Below, one piece after another: positions 44,150 through 53,114 of a DNA stretch of 64,000 bases. The position numbers were made by a program, and so were the translations under genes. The notes beneath the pieces are model-generated. The model did not search any database. It had not been told where the DNA came from and saw only the letters and a program-made list of their open reading frames with translations. Every line of letters begins with the position of its first letter. The stretch's first letter is position 1. Source of the DNA: JAGOMX01 sp041738135 (GTDB lineage Bacteria; Pseudomonadota; Alphaproteobacteria; JAGOMX01); contig JBGSQK010000058.1 of NCBI GenBank assembly GCA_041738135.1, forward strand, positions 1 through 64,000, read 5' to 3'.

Positions 44150-44191
44150 AAAACAAAAAAATTCCCCCGGGAACAAACGTCTCCGGGGGAA
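44150..44191 (-). terminator. Rho-independent terminator of the outer-membrane barrel gene
   Basis: A perfect 9-bp G+C-rich stem (44162-44170 with 44183-44191, TTCCCCCGG/CCGGGGGAA) encloses a 12-base loop. Read on the minus strand it is followed by T-rich DNA (TTTTTTTG then TTTTTT). Confidence 0.85.
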
Positions 44192-44237
44192 GCTGTACTC
44201 ATCCGAAGGGTTTTTCCCTTCTTATGTGTTAACAACC

Positions 44238-45020
44238 TTAAATCTTTACAACAACGCCGACTTTTGCAGTTAACATGTTTGACTTCGCGCTAAACTTAAC
44301 GGATCCAGCACTGCCGTTGACATCAACGGCAGCTTTTTTCTTGGTGCTACCGTAGAATTCACCACCAAGTTCAAATCGAGCTGATGCACTTGTGGTTACA
44401 GCATATTCAAGGCCCAAAGAAGGTGCAAAACCGACCAAAGTTTTATCTTTGGTATACTGCTGATTCGTATTGGTATGTTCAATCTTTGATTCAAAGCCTG
44501 AAATCGCTAGACCTGCCTTACCGTATACCATAAAACGTTCTTGAAATACTTTACCAACCACGACACTTGGAATAATGCCAAAAAGACGTTTTGACCTCAG
44601 TTTGAAATTTGCTGGTTCATTGGGATAGTTCAATCTTTCCCTAGCTGCATTGGTATTAAACACCCCGCCTAGCTCGAAGCCAAGCATCATGCAATTACTA
44701 TACAGGTACCTGTAACCTGCATAAACTTCAGCTAGCAAACCACTGGTTTCTTCTGTACCTGAACGGCGATAGGTTACTCCACTTCCGTTATCAAAATGAG
44801 CCTTTAGTTTCGTGTGCATATACTCGTAACCGAGCTGAGCTCCACCATAAAAGCCGGTCTTATAAAACGGAATTGCGTCTGGACAACCACAACCTACGCA
44901 AACAGGTACTGGAGCAGGTTGCTCAACAGGCATTTGTGGCGCCCCGTTTGCATATAAATTTGTTGCTAGTAGCATAGAAGATACGGCAGTAAGAACTATT
45001 TTTTTAATTGGGCGTTGCAT
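44238..45020 (-). CDS. Outer-membrane beta-barrel protein (opacity/P44-like fold)
   Basis: The 260-residue protein has a signal peptide (about residues 1-24, ending LYA-N) and a Pro/Cys-rich start of the mature chain with CVGCGC. Alternating amphipathic beta strands fit a small eight-stranded porin-like barrel: FYGGAQLGYEYMHTKL, EVYAGYRYLYSNCMMLGFELGG, FMVYGKAGLAIS, SLGLEYAVTTSASARFELGGEFYG. The last residues MLTAKVGVVVKI match a C-terminal barrel strand, though without terminal Phe. AGGAGG lies 6 bases before the ATG, so expression should be high. Likely a surface antigen; the exact role is unknown. Confidence 0.85.
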   Translation of the reverse strand: MQRPIKKIVLTAVSSMLLATNLYANGAPQMPVEQPAPVPVCVGCGCPDAIPFYKTGFYGGAQLGYEYMHTKLKAHFDNGSGVTYRRSGTEETSGLLAEVYAGYRYLYSNCMMLGFELGGVFNTNAARERLNYPNEPANFKLRSKRLFGIIPSVVVGKVFQERFMVYGKAGLAISGFESKIEHTNTNQQYTKDKTLVGFAPSLGLEYAVTTSASARFELGGEFYGSTKKKAAVDVNGSAGSVKFSAKSNMLTAKVGVVVKI

Positions 45021-45127
45021 AAGGAGCCTCCTGTTTTTTTATATTTAAAACTTTATCAGACCATTCATGCGATCAAGAAATATTTTTCCTAACCACGGAA
45101 ACATTTTTAAAAGTGTTGTCGAAAGGC

Positions 45128-45162
45128 AACAGGGTCAGCAATATCCATACACTGACCCTGTT
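45128..45162 (-). terminator. Hairpin after the small Cys/His-rich protein gene
   Basis: An 11-bp perfect stem (45128-45138 with 45152-45162, core ACAGGGTCAG) closes a 13-base loop. It begins 15 bases after the stop of the minus-strand gene. Only a short interrupted T-run follows, so efficiency is uncertain. Confidence 0.55.
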
Positions 45163-45176
45163 TAAATAGCAGTTCA

Positions 45177-45449
45177 TTAATGAGATTTAGCAGACTTCTC
45201 ATCATTGTGGCTCTTCTTAGAGCAGTTGGAATGATCACAACCCGCATCGCATTCAGAACCTGACTTTGCTTTTGCGTTGGTAGCTGTAAGCTGAGTGTTG
45301 CTCTCTGATTTTTCGCTGGCAGCTGCATTTGCTGCGCTGTCATTAGAAGCTGACGCTTTGTTATCAGAAGAACCCACAGTTGCACAGATACCTTCACTCG
45401 CGAATAGTACGGCTACACCTAATAAAACTGTTGCTAATGTCTTTTTCAT
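45177..45449 (-). CDS. Small exported Ser/Ala/Lys-rich protein with Cys-His cluster
   Basis: The roughly 90-residue protein starts MKKTLATVLL with GAGG 5 bases upstream; an in-frame ATG at 45479 lacks such a site. The signal peptide ends near residue 22. The mature part is low-complexity (Ser, Ala, Asn, Lys) and closes with CDAGCDHSNCSKKSH, followed by more His and Lys. Three Cys and several His in 15 residues suggest metal binding or cross-linking to partner proteins. No known family. It stands alone between lpxK and the barrel gene. Confidence 0.65.
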   Translation of the reverse strand: MKKTLATVLLGVAVLFASEGICATVGSSDNKASASNDSAANAAASEKSESNTQLTATNAKAKSGSECDAGCDHSNCSKKSHNDEKSAKSH

Positions 45450-45621
45450 TTTTTCCTCGTTTTCGTTTATTGAAGACACAATGTCATAGTAAACATACAG
45501 TTTAATTTAATGTATAGGAGAAAAATTTAATGTTAGATTCGTTTTGTTGAACTATGTTTCATAAATGCCACATGAACTATAAATCAATGTTTTTATATTT
45601 GGCCATTTGTGTGGTAAATTC

Positions 45622-46593
45622 ATGTGTAAACTCAGGAGATTAACAATTAACACGCCTTCGTTTTGGTATAAAAAACCTGGATTAGCAGCAACATTGCTGG
45701 CGCCCTTGGCTGCCCTTTATTCTGCGGCCGTGAACTTGCGCTTTAAACTCAAGACGCCAAAAAAATTATCCGTGCCCGTCATCTGCGTGGGGAATTTAGT
45801 TATGGGTGGAGCTGGTAAAACACCGACCACTTTGGCGCTGGCTACATATTTGAAAGACAAAGGTTACCAGCCACACATATTAAGCAGGGGCTATGGTGGG
45901 AATGTGAACTCCCCTACCCTAGTGAATCCATTGACGCACGATGCATCGCACGTGGGCGATGAACCCCTTCTCCTAGCCAAAGCAGCACCCACATGGGTAT
46001 GTAAAGATCGTTTAGCCTCTGGTAAAATGGCTATAGCGGCAGGTGCGGACATACTTATCTTAGATGACGGTTTTCAAAACCCCACTTTATTTAAGGACCT
46101 GTCTTTGGTGGTGGTGGATAGCAAGCAAGGATTCGGAAATAACCATGTATTTCCCGCAGGGCCCTTACGAGAAACCATGAAACAAGGAATGCTGCGGGCG
46201 CATGCAGTGGTTTTAATAGGGAGTGACCAATTGAATCTGCCTATGCAGCACCCCACATTAAAAGCCAGTATTAAACCCATAAACGCCGATCCTAAAAAGG
46301 TTCTAGCATTCACGGGATTAGGGTTTCCTGATAAGTTTTACGAGACGCTTAAAGGTCTGGGATACAATATTATTCAAACCAAATCATTCCCTGATCACCA
46401 CCCTTATGTTTTGGAGGAAATTGAGCGATTAATTCAGCATGCAAAAGGCTTAGGGGCTCGATTGATTACTACGGAAAAAGATGCTTTGCGTATTCCGCTT
46501 GAATTTCACCACCATTTGGATGTACTTAAGATTGAGCTCAAATTTGAAGATCTGGGTAAACTACAACAAATCCTAGGAAATGCAGACCTATGA
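45622..46593 (+). CDS. lpxK: Tetraacyldisaccharide 4'-kinase LpxK
   Basis: The inner-membrane kinase phosphorylates the 4' position of the lipid A precursor. It shows TPSFWYKKPGLAATLLAPLAALY at the start, Walker A VMGGAGKTPTT, ILSRGYGG, HVGDEPLLLA, ADILILDDGFQNPTLFKDLSLVVVD and FPAGPLRE. The start is unclear. ATG 45622 and TTG 45607 have no good ribosome-binding site. The best AGGAGA (45634-45639) stands 6 bases before an ATT codon at 45646, just where alignable sequence begins. It overlaps the acyltransferase gene by 4 bases. Confidence 0.94.
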   Translation: MCKLRRLTINTPSFWYKKPGLAATLLAPLAALYSAAVNLRFKLKTPKKLSVPVICVGNLVMGGAGKTPTTLALATYLKDKGYQPHILSRGYGGNVNSPTLVNPLTHDASHVGDEPLLLAKAAPTWVCKDRLASGKMAIAAGADILILDDGFQNPTLFKDLSLVVVDSKQGFGNNHVFPAGPLRETMKQGMLRAHAVVLIGSDQLNLPMQHPTLKASIKPINADPKKVLAFTGLGFPDKFYETLKGLGYNIIQTKSFPDHHPYVLEEIERLIQHAKGLGARLITTEKDALRIPLEFHHHLDVLKIELKFEDLGKLQQILGNADL

Positions 46594-47510
46594 AGCGAAC
46601 GTTGAATTATTGGTTTAAAGTATTAATAAGGTACCCAGTGGAAGCTGTAGGTGCATATTTTATTGTGTGGATTTTTTCTATACTCCCCTTGGAAAAAGCT
46701 TCTGCCTTTGCTGGTTGGTTTGTGCGTAGTGTCGGCCCCCTATCAGATGCGCAAACCACAGGGATGAAGAATCTAGCTAAAGCATACCCGGACAACACAG
46801 TTCAACAGAACAAAGATATCATCCAAAAAGTGTGGGACAACTTTGGCCGCGATATGGGTGAGTATCCGCATTTGGCCAAGATCAATGTGTATGAGGACCC
46901 CCGATTTGAAATTGTCGGCGCTGAGCACATCGATAACTTAAGAGACGACGGTAAACCCGGCGTTATCTTCGGCGCCCACCTGGCCAACTGGGAAGTGGGC
47001 ATCATGGGTATGTCACAGCGTGGTTTACGCGTAACTCAGATGTATAGAGCTACCAATAATCCATATGTGGACAAGCTGGTTCGCCGGACACAAGAAGGTA
47101 TTGGCAAGGAAGTTCTGAACAAAGGTTCGCAAGATGCAAGACGTATCCTGGAGCTCCTCAATGCGGGTGGCCACTTGTTCTTGCTGATTGATCAAAAACT
47201 AAACCGGGGCATCTCGGTCCCCTTCTTTGGCCGCGAAGCGATGACCGCCCCTGCAGCTGTTCGCATGGCTATCCGTTACAACTGCCCCCTCATCCCCATG
47301 CGAGTTGAGCGTTTAGGTGGCTTTAAGTTCCGTATTACTTACTATCCTCCTCTAGAGGTGAGCAACACCGGCGATCTCACTAAGGACCAGCACGACACCC
47401 TTATACGCATGAACGGCACCTTAGAAAGCTGGGTCCGCGAAAGACCGGAACAATGGCTCTGGATCCACAAGCGCTGGCCAAAGGAAAACTACCAAACGTC
47501 TAAGGCGTAA
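46590..47510 (+). CDS. Lipid A acyltransferase (LpxL/HtrB family)
   Basis: The 306-residue inner-membrane enzyme adds a secondary acyl chain to Kdo-lipid A or its precursor. The HX4E catalytic motif is in FGAHLANWEVG, and there is one N-terminal hydrophobic anchor (about residues 12-32). LIDQKLNRGISVPFFGREAMTAP and PMRVERLGGF are family blocks. It overlaps lpxK by ATGA and makes a lipid A operon with it. Whether it adds laurate, myristate or a longer chain cannot be told from sequence. Confidence 0.92.
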   Translation: MKRTLNYWFKVLIRYPVEAVGAYFIVWIFSILPLEKASAFAGWFVRSVGPLSDAQTTGMKNLAKAYPDNTVQQNKDIIQKVWDNFGRDMGEYPHLAKINVYEDPRFEIVGAEHIDNLRDDGKPGVIFGAHLANWEVGIMGMSQRGLRVTQMYRATNNPYVDKLVRRTQEGIGKEVLNKGSQDARRILELLNAGGHLFLLIDQKLNRGISVPFFGREAMTAPAAVRMAIRYNCPLIPMRVERLGGFKFRITYYPPLEVSNTGDLTKDQHDTLIRMNGTLESWVRERPEQWLWIHKRWPKENYQTSKA

Positions 47511-47568
47511 GTTCTTCTTTGCTAGCATTGTGCCAAAAATACTAATTAATACTAGCCCATACGCCCGA

Positions 47569-47650
47569 GGATATTTATGAAAATAACATGGCACTTCTTT
47601 TTTGAGGAGTAAGCTTAGCCTAATTCTCCATGTTATTTTCATAAATATCC
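47569..47650. repeat. Perfect 23-bp inverted repeat around a 36-base centre
   Basis: Bases 47569-47591 (core ATATTTATGAAAATAACATG) are exactly complementary to 47628-47650. Beyond one bulged base the pairing continues with CCCG. A second small palindrome follows (TCAGGGC-TG-GCCCTGA, about 47656-47672). The 305-base gap between the lipid A gene and the next lipoprotein holds little else. No T-run follows, so it is not a standard terminator. It resembles a small palindromic mobile element or an RNA structure. Confidence 0.75.
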
Positions 47651-47815
47651 CGGGTTTCAGGGCTGGCCCTGAGATAATAATGCGCAATTTACTCACTCTT
47701 TTTATATTTATTAAATATTTTTTAAAGAACATTTTTTTAAATGACTTTACTTACCACCAAACAACCTATAAGGTTCACCCATAATTAGTAAGTCTATAAA
47801 TATTAGGAAAATAAT

Positions 47816-48160
47816 ATGACCAACATGAATCTTAAATTTGCGATAACTAGCCTTGCGTCGCTGGTGATTTTAAGTGGCTGCTCACCTACAGAAAAAACAT
47901 TTGGCGAGAAGTTGCAAATGCGCGGCGACAACGTTCACCTTTTAGGTGAGCATTGGACTGAAGGCGAGAAGATGGCGAAGTCTGGACACGATTTGGTTGC
48001 ATCAGGCAACCAAGAGATCGACGAGAGCCAAGCCAAAGTAAACGAAGGTCGAGCCAAAATCGCCAAGGGTGAAAGCTTGATGCGTCAGGGAAATAATTTA
48101 AAAGCAGAAGCTGAAGTTTCGTACAAGGAAAAAGTTAGGCATCCCGTGGGTGACAATTAA
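47816..48160 (+). CDS. Small lipoprotein with heptad-like helical body
   Basis: The 114-residue protein has a lipoprotein signal with lipobox LSGC at about residues 19-22. The mature part is almost entirely helical with periodic Gly/Ala and charged residues, for example EIDESQAKVNEGRAKIAKGE. This resembles Lpp-like or YgdI-type spacers, but I recognise no family. It carries its own terminator, shared with the convergent adhesin-type gene. Confidence 0.75.
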   Translation: MTNMNLKFAITSLASLVILSGCSPTEKTFGEKLQMRGDNVHLLGEHWTEGEKMAKSGHDLVASGNQEIDESQAKVNEGRAKIAKGESLMRQGNNLKAEAEVSYKEKVRHPVGDN

Positions 48161-48171
48161 CTTTTCATAAG

Positions 48172-48210
48172 TTAAAAGCCGCCAGGACTTCTATCCATGG
48201 CGGCTTTTAA
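48172..48210. terminator. Bidirectional hairpin terminator
   Basis: A 13-bp stem (48172-48184 with 48198-48210, core AAAAGCCGCCA/TGGCGGCTTTT) has a 13-base loop. It lies between two convergent genes that stop at 48160 and 48225 and shows A/T flanks suited to terminate both. Confidence 0.85.
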
Positions 48211-48224
48211 TTATCAATTTTTAA

Positions 48225-51200
48225 TTATGAAATCACTACCGTTCCTATATTAAGATCGATAAACAGATCGACTGTGTTGAGACCTAAGGTCTGAGTATAG
48301 TGGTTAAATGTGGCACCTGCATCAACACCAGAACCGGCAACCAAAGCGGCTGCTCCCCATCCTGTGGAAGCAAGGACAACATCCGAAGCACCACCTCTTA
48401 TATAGAGGGAGTTATCCCCCGCTCCCAAGGCATCCACAGAAGTGAAATCAAAGGTCAAAGTTGCAGACGCATCCAACAAAAGATCGATTCTTTCAATATT
48501 CTGGACAACCGTACCAGCTGCAGTTGTTAGATCCAAATTGACAGGAGCAGGCGACCCCGTAGCACTTTGAAGAATCACCAGCGAATCAAAATCCATACCA
48601 CCATCAAGGATATTGGCGCTCGCCGGATCAAAAAGTGCTGCATTATTTATGATCAGCACATCGTCGCCGGCGCCGCCTAGAAGATGGTTGCCCGTAACGG
48701 TCAGATCTAGATCTTGCGCCATACCAGCACCACCAGACGTTGTATTGTAAGTGGCGTCGATCAACAAAGACAATGTGTCATTTCCATCACCACCATCGAG
48801 CACGTTGTCTGTTATCTCGAATTTTGCAATGATAGCAGTTGAGCCAGATGTGAAAGCCACGTTTCCGCCTGATGTATCATTCTCCGTAGAACCAATGGCA
48901 ACCGCATGGATTGTAAGTTCATCATTTCCAGAGCCACCGGTGAGATAATTGTTATGTACGATAATATCTGCAGAAATAACATCTCCGGCGAAAGCCAGAC
49001 TAGCAAAAAAGTGTCCTACACCACCTTGAGCTGTGGCTGTAATGGTCATTTTGGCATCAGCGTCCCCCAGCTCTGTCATCACGTTGTCATGAACATTTAC
49101 CAAGGAATCGATAGCGAGACCGCCGCCGTAGATTGGCCCACCATCATCAAAGCCTGCAATGTTAGCTGTAAAGATACCATTACCTCCAATAGCTAAGGCT
49201 TTTATGTCAAAGGTGTCTACCAAGCCATCAGCGCCATGCCCAAACATGCTGTTATTACCTACTTCCACATCGGCAGATCTAGCTTCTCCGCCGTTTACAG
49301 CATGGTTACCGTAAAGACCTGAATCTGAGTTTCCACCTTTGGCTTGCACATCGAGCAAGATAACAACGCCCGCGACAGCTCCGATCAGTTCGTTAAAGTT
49401 AACTATGGATCGAGCTGAAATAGCTCTGCTACTCGCACCATCTGCCACGTTCGCGCCTGTATTAACTATGGGTGGCGTGTATGTTGCACCGCCGGCATTA
49501 CCACCAGTGGTTTTAGCTGTAATCGTCAGATGATCCGCCAAGCCAGAAGTGCTTCCTGCTTTCAGGGTATTATTATTAATATCCACCTCAGCTGAGATTG
49601 CTTCACCGCCTAGAGCATAGTTACCGAACGTTCCACTGGCAGATGCATCCGCAGATCCACCCGTCGCAGTTCCTACGATTTCAATCGTTTGCCCGCCAGC
49701 ACCCTCACCTGTATCCAAAAGATTCGAAGCAATAGTCGTAAGCGAGCTGATAACAGTACCACTTGTGGCCAGGTTTCCAATTGGACCACCAGAAATACCT
49801 GTGGAAGTCGCCTCCAGTTTAATTTTATCCAACCCCATCTCACCAAGTACGGTCTCATCAGATATGTGAGCTTCGCTTACTTGTGTTAAGGTAAACGACA
49901 GATTGTCATCAAAATTCGTACCTTGAAGGATTTCGAAGGTGTCTCCCAAGGTTATCAACCCAGCACTGGGGCCTCCATTGGCTGTGTCCTGGGCAATACC
50001 AGTAATTCCTAAATCAATGGCAACACCAGCAGGGATATTCATAAACGATAAGGCATCCATGCCTAATCCGCCATTTAGTAAATACGGCCCAGCACCCAGA
50101 TTCACACCAGCGTATAGGATGTCATTGCCATCACCTCCATCGAGTGTTATCCCAGCATTAGTCGCTTTTCCGCCCACGAGGATGTCACTACCGAGGCCGC
50201 CATCAAGCACATATGTTCCCGTGCTAGTATTATCGCCGCCAATCAAGATATCACCACTTTGACCACCAACCAGGTTGTATGCACTTGATGATCCGTTTTC
50301 TCCACCAATAATAATATTATGGCCTGTGGAAGAAACAGCATATAAAAATTCATCATCGAACGAATGTAATGCACCACCTAGAAGTATATTATTTGAGCTT
50401 CCACTTACAACTATACTGTCTGCTGAGCCAGATATGTCAAACAGTGTACTATAAAGATTATAATGCTCGCCCGCAAACACCACATCCGTTGGTATTGCAG
50501 ATCCAGCCGTTGGCTGATTGAGATTGCTGTCCGAGGACAAAGGCACCAAATCAGTTACTGCCACATTTGTATCTGACGTTAGCACCAAGTTGTAATTTAA
50601 CAACCAAGGTGTTGTAGGTAAATCAGTTAACGGCATAGCCGCTGCTCCTGCAAGCAGCGCATTAAGAATTGTAGGATCCAATGCTGGAGCCGTATCATCA
50701 AGGAAGGTACTAACCGGTAAAGTCACCAGAGGGTTGACATAGCCTACCGGCTTAACCGTAATATAAAAAGTATCGTCTTCAGTTGCACTAAATGGATCTG
50801 TTGCAATTACAGTCACTGGAATATCAACACCCACATCTCCAGCGCCCGGTGTTCCTGTGATTTCACCCGTTAGTGGATTTATGGAAAGCCAAGCTGGAGC
50901 GCCAGGCGCCAGTGAATAGGTCAATACATCTGTCGTGTCTGGATCATGAAAAGCTGCCATAACACCGAGAGGATCACCTACATTCAGTGTTTGATCCGTA
51001 ATGCCAGTATCCAGAACAGGTGCATCATTCAGACCCATAACTTTAATCGACGCTGCCACCGAACCCGATTGAGCCCCAAATTCATCCTGAGCGACATAGG
51101 TAAAATTAACAATCTCAAATTCACCTTGAGCCAAATACACAAAATCCGTACCAGGTGTAAAGATCACATGGCCAAGACCATCCTGAGAAATATGAGCATT

Positions 51201-52634
51201 TCCACTCACTGAATAAACGGATAAAACATGACCATCATCCACATCCGTGTCATTGGCTAGCAATGCAGTAGACAGATTTGCAATACCTGTGTTCTGGTTC
51301 GTCGTGGCTACCAGTGGATCTGTATGTGCTACAGGTGCATCATTAAGGCCCGTAACGGTAACGGAGGCTGCCACAGGTGTTGAAAGAGCACCAAACTCAT
51401 CTTTAGTTACATAGGTAAAATTAACAATAGCCGAGGCACCTTGGGCTAGATGAATGAAATCCGTACCGGGTGTAAAAACAACGGCGCCGGCAAGCAGGCT
51501 GATGTGCGCATCTCCAGATACCGAAGCGACGGACAAAACATGCCCATCATCCACATCCGTATCATTAGCTAACAAGGCAGGCGCTAGATTTGCAATGCCC
51601 GTATTTTGGTCCGTTGTTGCCACTAACAAATCTGCATTTGCCACAGGCGCGTCATTAACTCCTTTAACAGTTATTTTAAGGGTTGTACTAGACGTAGCTC
51701 CATGGCCATCACTAAGTGTATAGTTAAAAGTGTCTATAACTGTGGCATCCTTTGCCAAATGGCCCGCTGCCGCATGATTCAACTTATAGACATAGCTCCC
51801 ATCCGCATTCAGCTTCAAACTTCCATAATCACCTAATAATGTAGAACCGGGCGCTGCCGCGGGACCACCATGATTAAACGCGCTAACGGTCAGGGTATCA
51901 AGAATTAAGGCTACTCCATTGACTTTAATTGAGGTATTATCTACATTCGTATCCTTGCCCGCGAAGCCTGGACCCGTCCCCAATATAACATTTCCAAGCA
52001 GATCCGCTGGCAAAGCACTATCAGTTATACTATTCACATCTGCATTTGCGATAGGTGCCCTATCTAGTAGCAAAAGGGTCATTTTTTCTAAACGCCCACA
52101 AACAACAATACTCTTTGATAAATTATGGTATGTATCACCAGATATCGTCGTATAGGGCTGAACAACCCATCCTAAGTCCAAGGAAACAGAATCCGTTTGC
52201 CCCAATTTAACTATCATTGTGTCTTTGGTATTTGAAATGCTATTAATTTTCCCTGTAAAGATATCAACACCTAGACCATCGATTTTTAGCGTGTTTTGTC
52301 CTGCAGTACCGCCTCCAGTTAGGTCCAACACATCAAAGCCTGTGACAATTGGCCCTGCATGCTTGACAGCTCCTCGCAGATCAACCGTCTTACTAGAGTC
52401 CAAAACCGTTAGGATATCCAGACCGCACCCACCCACATATAGAAGATCATTGGAATGATAAACGACCGTATTGGTCCCACTTCCAAATGCGAAGATGATG
52501 TCTCCACCACCACGTCCATTGATAATCACATCCAACGTCACTGTGGGAAATACAGTAATCAAATCCGCCTTGACACTGCCCGTTATCATGTGATTAAAGG
52601 GAACCAAACCGTTATTCTTAATATTTATAATCAT
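48225..52634 (-). CDS. Giant VCBS/cadherin-like/RTX repeat protein (adhesin type)
   Basis: The 1469-residue acidic protein has no N-terminal signal peptide, as usual for type I secretion substrates. Visible regions in order are: an N-terminal beta/RTX-like part (1-190); a VCBS-type repeat (about 191-328); two near-identical cadherin-like repeats of about 105 residues (about 326-537; each with LLANDTDVDDGHVLSV and FTPGTDF); a putative Ig domain (about 540-635, AWLSINPLTGEITGTPG); hemolysin-type calcium repeats (about 745-870, GGLGSDILVGG, GGDGNDILYAG). Next comes an array of at least six divergent units with NN-x-L-x-GG-x-x-D-x-L-x-I (about 990-1340), and finally an Asp-rich C-terminal secretion-type end. 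Probably a surface adhesin. No type I transporter is adjacent. Confidence 0.87.
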   Translation of the reverse strand: MIINIKNNGLVPFNHMITGSVKADLITVFPTVTLDVIINGRGGGDIIFAFGSGTNTVVYHSNDLLYVGGCGLDILTVLDSSKTVDLRGAVKHAGPIVTGFDVLDLTGGGTAGQNTLKIDGLGVDIFTGKINSISNTKDTMIVKLGQTDSVSLDLGWVVQPYTTISGDTYHNLSKSIVVCGRLEKMTLLLLDRAPIANADVNSITDSALPADLLGNVILGTGPGFAGKDTNVDNTSIKVNGVALILDTLTVSAFNHGGPAAAPGSTLLGDYGSLKLNADGSYVYKLNHAAAGHLAKDATVIDTFNYTLSDGHGATSSTTLKITVKGVNDAPVANADLLVATTDQNTGIANLAPALLANDTDVDDGHVLSVASVSGDAHISLLAGAVVFTPGTDFIHLAQGASAIVNFTYVTKDEFGALSTPVAASVTVTGLNDAPVAHTDPLVATTNQNTGIANLSTALLANDTDVDDGHVLSVYSVSGNAHISQDGLGHVIFTPGTDFVYLAQGEFEIVNFTYVAQDEFGAQSGSVAASIKVMGLNDAPVLDTGITDQTLNVGDPLGVMAAFHDPDTTDVLTYSLAPGAPAWLSINPLTGEITGTPGAGDVGVDIPVTVIATDPFSATEDDTFYITVKPVGYVNPLVTLPVSTFLDDTAPALDPTILNALLAGAAAMPLTDLPTTPWLLNYNLVLTSDTNVAVTDLVPLSSDSNLNQPTAGSAIPTDVVFAGEHYNLYSTLFDISGSADSIVVSGSSNNILLGGALHSFDDEFLYAVSSTGHNIIIGGENGSSSAYNLVGGQSGDILIGGDNTSTGTYVLDGGLGSDILVGGKATNAGITLDGGDGNDILYAGVNLGAGPYLLNGGLGMDALSFMNIPAGVAIDLGITGIAQDTANGGPSAGLITLGDTFEILQGTNFDDNLSFTLTQVSEAHISDETVLGEMGLDKIKLEATSTGISGGPIGNLATSGTVISSLTTIASNLLDTGEGAGGQTIEIVGTATGGSADASASGTFGNYALGGEAISAEVDINNNTLKAGSTSGLADHLTITAKTTGGNAGGATYTPPIVNTGANVADGASSRAISARSIVNFNELIGAVAGVVILLDVQAKGGNSDSGLYGNHAVNGGEARSADVEVGNNSMFGHGADGLVDTFDIKALAIGGNGIFTANIAGFDDGGPIYGGGLAIDSLVNVHDNVMTELGDADAKMTITATAQGGVGHFFASLAFAGDVISADIIVHNNYLTGGSGNDELTIHAVAIGSTENDTSGGNVAFTSGSTAIIAKFEITDNVLDGGDGNDTLSLLIDATYNTTSGGAGMAQDLDLTVTGNHLLGGAGDDVLIINNAALFDPASANILDGGMDFDSLVILQSATGSPAPVNLDLTTAAGTVVQNIERIDLLLDASATLTFDFTSVDALGAGDNSLYIRGGASDVVLASTGWGAAALVAGSGVDAGATFNHYTQTLGLNTVDLFIDLNIGTVVIS

Positions 52635-52891
52635 TTAAACCCCCCCAACAATTATCCTGTACTAACCAGTAGCAACATTCTTACTGTAGAGCTAAAAATA
52701 ACATTTATATTAAACTATGACACTAAATGATTAAATAATGGTTAACTTATGGCAACAATTTATGCGATTTATTCACCTTTAACAAACTACACCTTTGAAT
52801 AATTAACCATCTAATTAGATAACCTCAACATCAAGGAAAGCCACGGGAAATAAATTATTTTTGCAAATACAAAAAAAGTTCAAAAAGCCTC

Positions 52892-52919
52892 TTGCATTCG
52901 CTTCGATTTCCAGTATTAT
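52892..52919 (+). promoter_or_regulatory. Promoter of tRNA-Gly
   Basis: TTGCAT (52892-52897), 16 bases, then TATTAT (52914-52919, five of six consensus). A G+C-rich discriminator (cagccccg) follows, as is typical for stringently controlled stable-RNA promoters. The tRNA begins about 22 bases after the -10. Confidence 0.55.
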
Positions 52920-52941
52920 CAGCCCCGTAAGCTTGAGATGG

Positions 52942-53016
52942 GCGGGCGTAGCTCAGGGGTAGAGCACAACCTTGCCAAGGTTGGGGTCGAGGGTTCAAAT
53001 CCCTTCGCCCGCTCCA
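52942..53016 (+). tRNA. tRNA-Gly (anticodon GCC)
   Basis: The 75 bases include an encoded CCA. The acceptor stem is GCGGGCG/CGCCCGC with discriminator U, D arm GCTCAGGGGTAGAGC, anticodon loop TTGCCAA with GCC at 52974-52976, and T loop GTTCAAATC. Confidence 0.95.
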
Positions 53017-53114
53017 GATTAAGCTTAGGTCTTTTGTGTTTTTCCATACAAATTGACAAGGGAACTGTTGGCACCCCGGCCCTTCCCTGCGACCGTATAA
53101 AATAGTAACCATTA

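Noticed and set aside
45107..45397. 96-codon minus-strand frame
   Set aside because: Shadow of the small Cys/His-rich secreted protein, whose own frame has a signal peptide and ribosome-binding site.
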